A stretch of 48,137 bases of DNA, from NCBI GenBank assembly GCA_020722765.1, contig DYKD01000010.1, positions 1 to 48,137 of the forward strand. Direction: 5' to 3'. Below, in pieces: positions 45,477 to 48,137 of this stretch (position 1 is its first letter; the number at the start of each line of letters is the position of its first letter). The DNA is from Brevinema andersonii. Its GTDB lineage: Bacteria; Spirochaetota; DYKD01. Under the pieces are notes generated by a model, which was given only the letters and a program-made list of their open reading frames with translations, was not told where the DNA came from and did no database searches. The position numbers were made by a program, and so were the translations under genes.

Positions 45477-46833
45477 CCCATTTCTTTTTAAGTTCTTCCA
45501 GCTCTTCTGCCATGAAGTCAGTCAGTTTTGTATCAGACTTGACAAGCATATTATAGATGGCCATCTGTTTTTTGGATTGTTCTATCAGATCCTTGCATTT
45601 CTTGACTTCTTCCAAAGTCAACCTATAAATGGGCATGGCAGCAAGCCACTCGTAATACTTGAAATCCGATTTCTTGAGCTTTCCTTCCAAATCAGCCTTG
45701 CTCTTAATGTCTATGACTTTCTTGTTCCACCCCTCTTTGATAAAACGGATCAGTTCCGTGTTCTTATCTATCTTATCCTTCTCAATGAGGGAGAGCCTCT
45801 TGAATCTCCTTATGAGATGCTTCTTCCTGAAAACGACAAAACGCCTTATCACATCCTCTGGGAATATCTCTTCCAACTTTCCTTCCGATGTTATCATGTT
45901 ATAAGCGCAGGTTTCGTTCGTGACAACATCCATAAGGCCTTTCATGTTCTCTGGGACAGGTTTCACGCCCCTCTTGAGGTGCAATTCTATCTTGAAAGTC
46001 TGGCTTGAATGGTCTGTATATCCGTTCAACCACTCACATTTGTTTTCAAGCAACCTGTCAAGAAGAAGAATGACACGTTCACGATTCCATCCCTGGGGTG
46101 CAGCTGTAAGAAAAACAGTTCCTTTGTCAACCGTAATAGCGAAGGAGGTTGTCACAATCAAAGCCCCTGCTTCATTCTTACCATACGAAACATTTCCAGT
46201 ATATCCCCTGATCCAAGGGACAAGTTTGGGAACTTTCCTTTTTTTCATGAAAGTGATCATGGCATCAGTGATGTGCCCTAATCTGAAAGAAGGAATAAGG
46301 CAGCGGAACCCTGTTGCAATACCTTGCGTAGGATTGACAAGAACAAGAGGAACTTTTGCAACAAAAAAAACAGGTTCCTTATCCGTATCATCATAGTTGG
46401 GAATATAATCTATGTCGTCAAGACCTTCAAAAAGGCCAACATCTTTAGCAAATTCGGAGAGGCGCACTTCAGTATATCGGGGAGAAGCGATGGCACTGGG
46501 ATCAAGCACATCACCAAAAGTCCCCTCACCTGAAATCAAAACATGATTATTGGCAAAGGGAAATTCCTGGGCCATGGCAGAGATGGCATCCTGTATTGAC
46601 TTATCTCCATGCGGATGATATCCCATAACAAGACCAGCTACCTTGACTGTTTTGGTGTAGAGATTTCGCGCACTGGAATTCCACATAGTCCAAAGAATTC
46701 TTCGCTGTACTGGTTTGAGTCCGTCTATCTCATTCGGGATGGCACGTGAATCGCAGACATAGCGGGAATACTTGCACTGGTCATCGTTGACCTGGAATTC
46801 AAAAAAAAGCTTGGTTGACGCTGCTTCAGGCAT
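45469..46833 (-). CDS. Type II DNA topoisomerase, A (breakage-reunion) subunit, short form
   Basis: This protein of 454 residues is the DNA-cleaving subunit. Its winged-helix has [19 protein letters not shown], then [34 protein letters not shown] (Tyr120, preceded by Arg119) and TEVRL. It ends in a coiled-coil region and has no GyrA-type DNA-wrapping beta-pinwheel, so it resembles T4 gp52 and the short second ParC of Chlamydia in size. In the quinolone region the usual Ser (E. coli GyrA Ser83) is replaced by Lys78. I place the start at the ATG at 46833, with GAGG 6 nt upstream; the frame extends to 46899 through the promoter. It leads the topoisomerase/restriction operon. Confidence 0.88.
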   Translation of the reverse strand: MPEAASTKLFFEFQVNDDQCKYSRYVCDSRAIPNEIDGLKPVQRRILWTMWNSSARNLYTKTVKVAGLVMGYHPHGDKSIQDAISAMAQEFPFANNHVLISGEGTFGDVLDPSAIASPRYTEVRLSEFAKDVGLFEGLDDIDYIPNYDDTDKEPVFFVAKVPLVLVNPTQGIATGFRCLIPSFRLGHITDAMITFMKKRKVPKLVPWIRGYTGNVSYGKNEAGALIVTTSFAITVDKGTVFLTAAPQGWNRERVILLLDRLLENKCEWLNGYTDHSSQTFKIELHLKRGVKPVPENMKGLMDVVTNETCAYNMITSEGKLEEIFPEDVIRRFVVFRKKHLIRRFKRLSLIEKDKIDKNTELIRFIKEGWNKKVIDIKSKADLEGKLKKSDFKYYEWLAAMPIYRLTLEEVKKCKDLIEQSKKQMAIYNMLVKSDTKLTDFMAEELEELKKKWDV

Positions 46834-46870
46834 AATTCCTCGATGTTCATTTGAGTTTATCAGACGAAAG

Positions 46871-46899
46871 AATATAGCAGACAAAGAATAAAAAGTCAA
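46871..46899 (-). promoter_or_regulatory. Promoter of topoisomerase-restriction operon
   Basis: On the minus strand TTGACT (46894-46899), 17 nt and TATATT (46871-46876) lie about 38 nt before the ATG at 46833. I see no other clear promoter inside the three-gene operon. Confidence 0.75.
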
Positions 46900-46942
46900 G
46901 TTTGATAGTGAATAAATATACAGTAATGCTAAAAGGGAAAGC

Positions 46943-46976
46943 TTATAGAAAATTTTTCCATCAAAATCTTCTATAA
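46943..46976. promoter_or_regulatory. Imperfect palindrome between divergent promoters
   Basis: TTATAGAAaATTTT and AAAATcTTCTATAA form 13 paired bases with one mismatch around TCCATC. It lies between the divergent topoisomerase and efflux promoters (46871-46899 and 47021-47049). It may be an operator for either gene, or a cruciform site. No T-run makes it a terminator. Confidence 0.45.
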
Positions 46977-47020
46977 AAATGTAAATATCTGCCCCCTATT
47001 AGAATACAATCACTTCGTTT

Positions 47021-47049
47021 TTGACATTCCCCCTGTTTTTCATTACATT
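47021..47049 (+). promoter_or_regulatory. Promoter of the cation efflux gene
   Basis: TTGACA (47021-47026), a 17-nt spacer and TACATT (47044-47049) lie about 46 nt before the ATG at 47096. Confidence 0.6.
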
Positions 47050-47095
47050 CCTCACTCAACACGATACACCAAGAAAATTCCAATGGAAATCAAAA

Positions 47096-47959
47096 ATGAA
47101 AAAAGAAAAAGCCTTCTGGGGCTACATTGAGGGATGGCTCTCCATCATTATCAATACCCTCCTCTTTATACTGAAATACTGGGCTGGGATAGTCACTGGA
47201 TCAGTGGCAATCATAGCTGATGCCTGGCATACGCTCTCAGATTCCCTCACGTCCATAGTAGTCATCATCGGCTTCAAAATGTCTGAAAAACCTGCTGATA
47301 AGGAACACCCTTTTGGACATGGCAGGGCAGAACTCATCTCTGCTTTGATCATTGGCGTTCTTCTTGCAATAGTAGGTTTTAACTTCATTGTGGAGTCCAT
47401 TGATAAACTGAAACACCATGAATCTTCCTTTTTCAAACTATTTGCAGTAATTATTTTTTTAGTCTCTGTCCTTTTTAAAGAAGGCCTTGCCCAGTTCTCA
47501 TTCTGGGCTGGAAAAAAAACAAATTCCATGGCATTGAAAGCAGATGGCTGGCATCACAGAAGTGACGCCCTCGCCTCTGCGCTCATCCTTGCGGGTCTGT
47601 TTCTAGGCAAATTTTTCTGGTGGATTGATGGAGTATTAGGAATCATAGTGGCCTTGTTGATCATCCACTCAAGCTGGAGTATTTTAATGAGTGCAATCAA
47701 CCCATTAATGGGAGAAACGCCAGACAAAGAAACACTTGAGAAAGTAAGGAAAATTGCTTGTACTGAAGCGAATCTTGATATCAACCTGCACCATATACAC
47801 ATGCACAGGTATGGAGACCATTTTGAACTCACTTTTCATATCAAGATGAAAGGGGACACAAAATTGCATGATGCCCACAAGGTAGCCACACATATTGAAA
47901 AAGCCATACGCAAAAAACTCAGGATGGAAACCACCATACATGTAGAACCATCCAATTAA
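47096..47959 (+). CDS. Cation diffusion facilitator family metal efflux transporter
   Basis: This protein of 287 residues has about six transmembrane helices and a C-terminal cytoplasmic domain. The metal site in helix 2 is ADAWHTLSDSLTS and in helix 5 ADGWHHRSDALAS, giving the His-Asp/His-Asp set typical of zinc- and cadmium-type CDF exporters. HPFGHGRAE is the conserved loop after helix 2. The cytoplasmic end is His-rich (LHHIHMHRYGDHF). It probably exports zinc or a related divalent metal by proton exchange. The ATG at 47096 is chosen because the upstream in-frame TTG (47021) is the -35 box; the Shine-Dalgarno is weak. It stands alone, divergent from the topoisomerase operon. Confidence 0.92.
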   Translation: MKKEKAFWGYIEGWLSIIINTLLFILKYWAGIVTGSVAIIADAWHTLSDSLTSIVVIIGFKMSEKPADKEHPFGHGRAELISALIIGVLLAIVGFNFIVESIDKLKHHESSFFKLFAVIIFLVSVLFKEGLAQFSFWAGKKTNSMALKADGWHHRSDALASALILAGLFLGKFFWWIDGVLGIIVALLIIHSSWSILMSAINPLMGETPDKETLEKVRKIACTEANLDINLHHIHMHRYGDHFELTFHIKMKGDTKLHDAHKVATHIEKAIRKKLRMETTIHVEPSN

Positions 47960-47967
47960 CTCGCTAC

Positions 47968-48137
47968 CTAGAAAACCTTTTCGACAACTCGTGGAATCTC
48001 AAATATGTCATCCAACGGCTTGGACAAAACACTGGCAACCCTGTAATCTTTCATGAACCCATCAGGGATATCATTTAGATAACCACTTAACACTATGATT
48101 TCAGGTCCATAAATGTCATATTTCTCGCGGACATGCC
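47968..48137 (-). CDS. Response-regulator receiver domain, C-terminal end (partial)
   Basis: The minus strand at the window edge is open and reads YDIYGPEIIVLSGYLNDIPD, then FMKDYRVASVLSKPLDDIFE, ending VVEKVF with a TAG at 47968. The pattern PEIIVLSGY...VLSKPLD is the second half of a receiver domain, with the conserved Lys before Pro. The protein ends with the receiver, so it may be a stand-alone receiver or the end of a hybrid kinase. The start lies outside the window. It ends 8 nt from the convergent efflux gene. Confidence 0.7.
   Translation of the reverse strand, partial: HVREKYDIYGPEIIVLSGYLNDIPDGFMKDYRVASVLSKPLDDIFEIPRVVEKVF

Noticed and set aside
40218-46833. DNA gyrase (gyrA/gyrB) as the name of the two topoisomerase subunits
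   Set aside because: The A subunit has no wrapping domain and the B subunit has Top2/T4-like Toprim context, so gyrase is misleading. parC/parE would also overstate certainty.

Overview
This looks like chromosomal DNA of a Gram-negative (diderm) bacterium of moderate-to-low GC. Signal peptides, a lipoprotein, a PorV-like outer-membrane barrel and a Spy-like periplasmic protein support the diderm cell plan. The lineage is uncertain. A short, Chlamydia-like second type II topoisomerase pair, a sialate O-acetylesterase, and a GntR-regulated cassette of Gfo/Idh dehydrogenase plus sugar isomerases all hint at the PVC superphylum (Lentisphaerota/Kiritimatiellota-like). This is inference from gene content only. 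Recognisable promoters are sigma70-like (TTGACA/TTGATT, 17-nt spacer, TATATT/TATTAT). TTG and GTG starts with good Shine-Dalgarno sites occur (ruvA, rpsP, phosphatase).

Layout. 0.1-1.3 kb: two tandem YkgJ-type cysteine-cluster genes. 1.3-13.5 kb (minus): a cell-surface operon encoding a small FecR-domain protein, a 3123-residue protein (14 calcium-type FG-GAP motifs, 18 SbsA-like Ig repeats, a ZU5-like segment, a FlgD-like C-terminal domain), and a PorV-like barrel fused to a transglutaminase-like cysteine peptidase and TPRs. 13.7-16.9 kb (plus): a cyclophilin lipoprotein, a secreted protein with four glycogen-binding-like domains, and a PHP phosphatase. 16.9-21.4 kb (minus): a degraded PQQ-repeat remnant, a GGQ rescue-factor-like gene, a histidine phosphatase and purD, then an ECF sigma/anti-sigma/Spy-like stress operon. 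21.5-22.3 kb: a PTS EIIA domain fused to a C4 zinc ribbon. 22.3-26.2 kb: a regulator, dehydrogenase and two isomerases, the last one frameshifted. 26.3-29.0 kb: ruvA-ruvB-spoIID. 29.1-35.7 kb: ffh-rpsP-khpA-trmD-rplS-rnhB and a hybrid histidine kinase. 35.7-36.2 kb: a repeat-rich gap holding a TM2-domain gene fragment. 36.2-39.5 kb: sialate O-acetylesterase and phosphofructokinase. 39.5-40.2 kb: a REP-associated Y1 transposase (RAYT) between palindromic elements. 40.2-46.8 kb: topoisomerase A subunit, a type IIG restriction-modification enzyme and topoisomerase B subunit in one operon. 47.1-48.1 kb: a cation efflux transporter and the end of a response regulator.

Two loci deserve most attention. 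First, the FecR/giant/PorV-peptidase operon could be a surface display or attachment system, in which a large calcium-binding adhesin with a sorting-like C-terminus is handled by a barrel-peptidase. Second, a restriction-modification gene sits between, and is translationally coupled to, the two subunits of a Top2/T4-like topoisomerase. The repeats around the RAYT and the GGGACGGTTCT family mark the mobile or decaying parts of the window.
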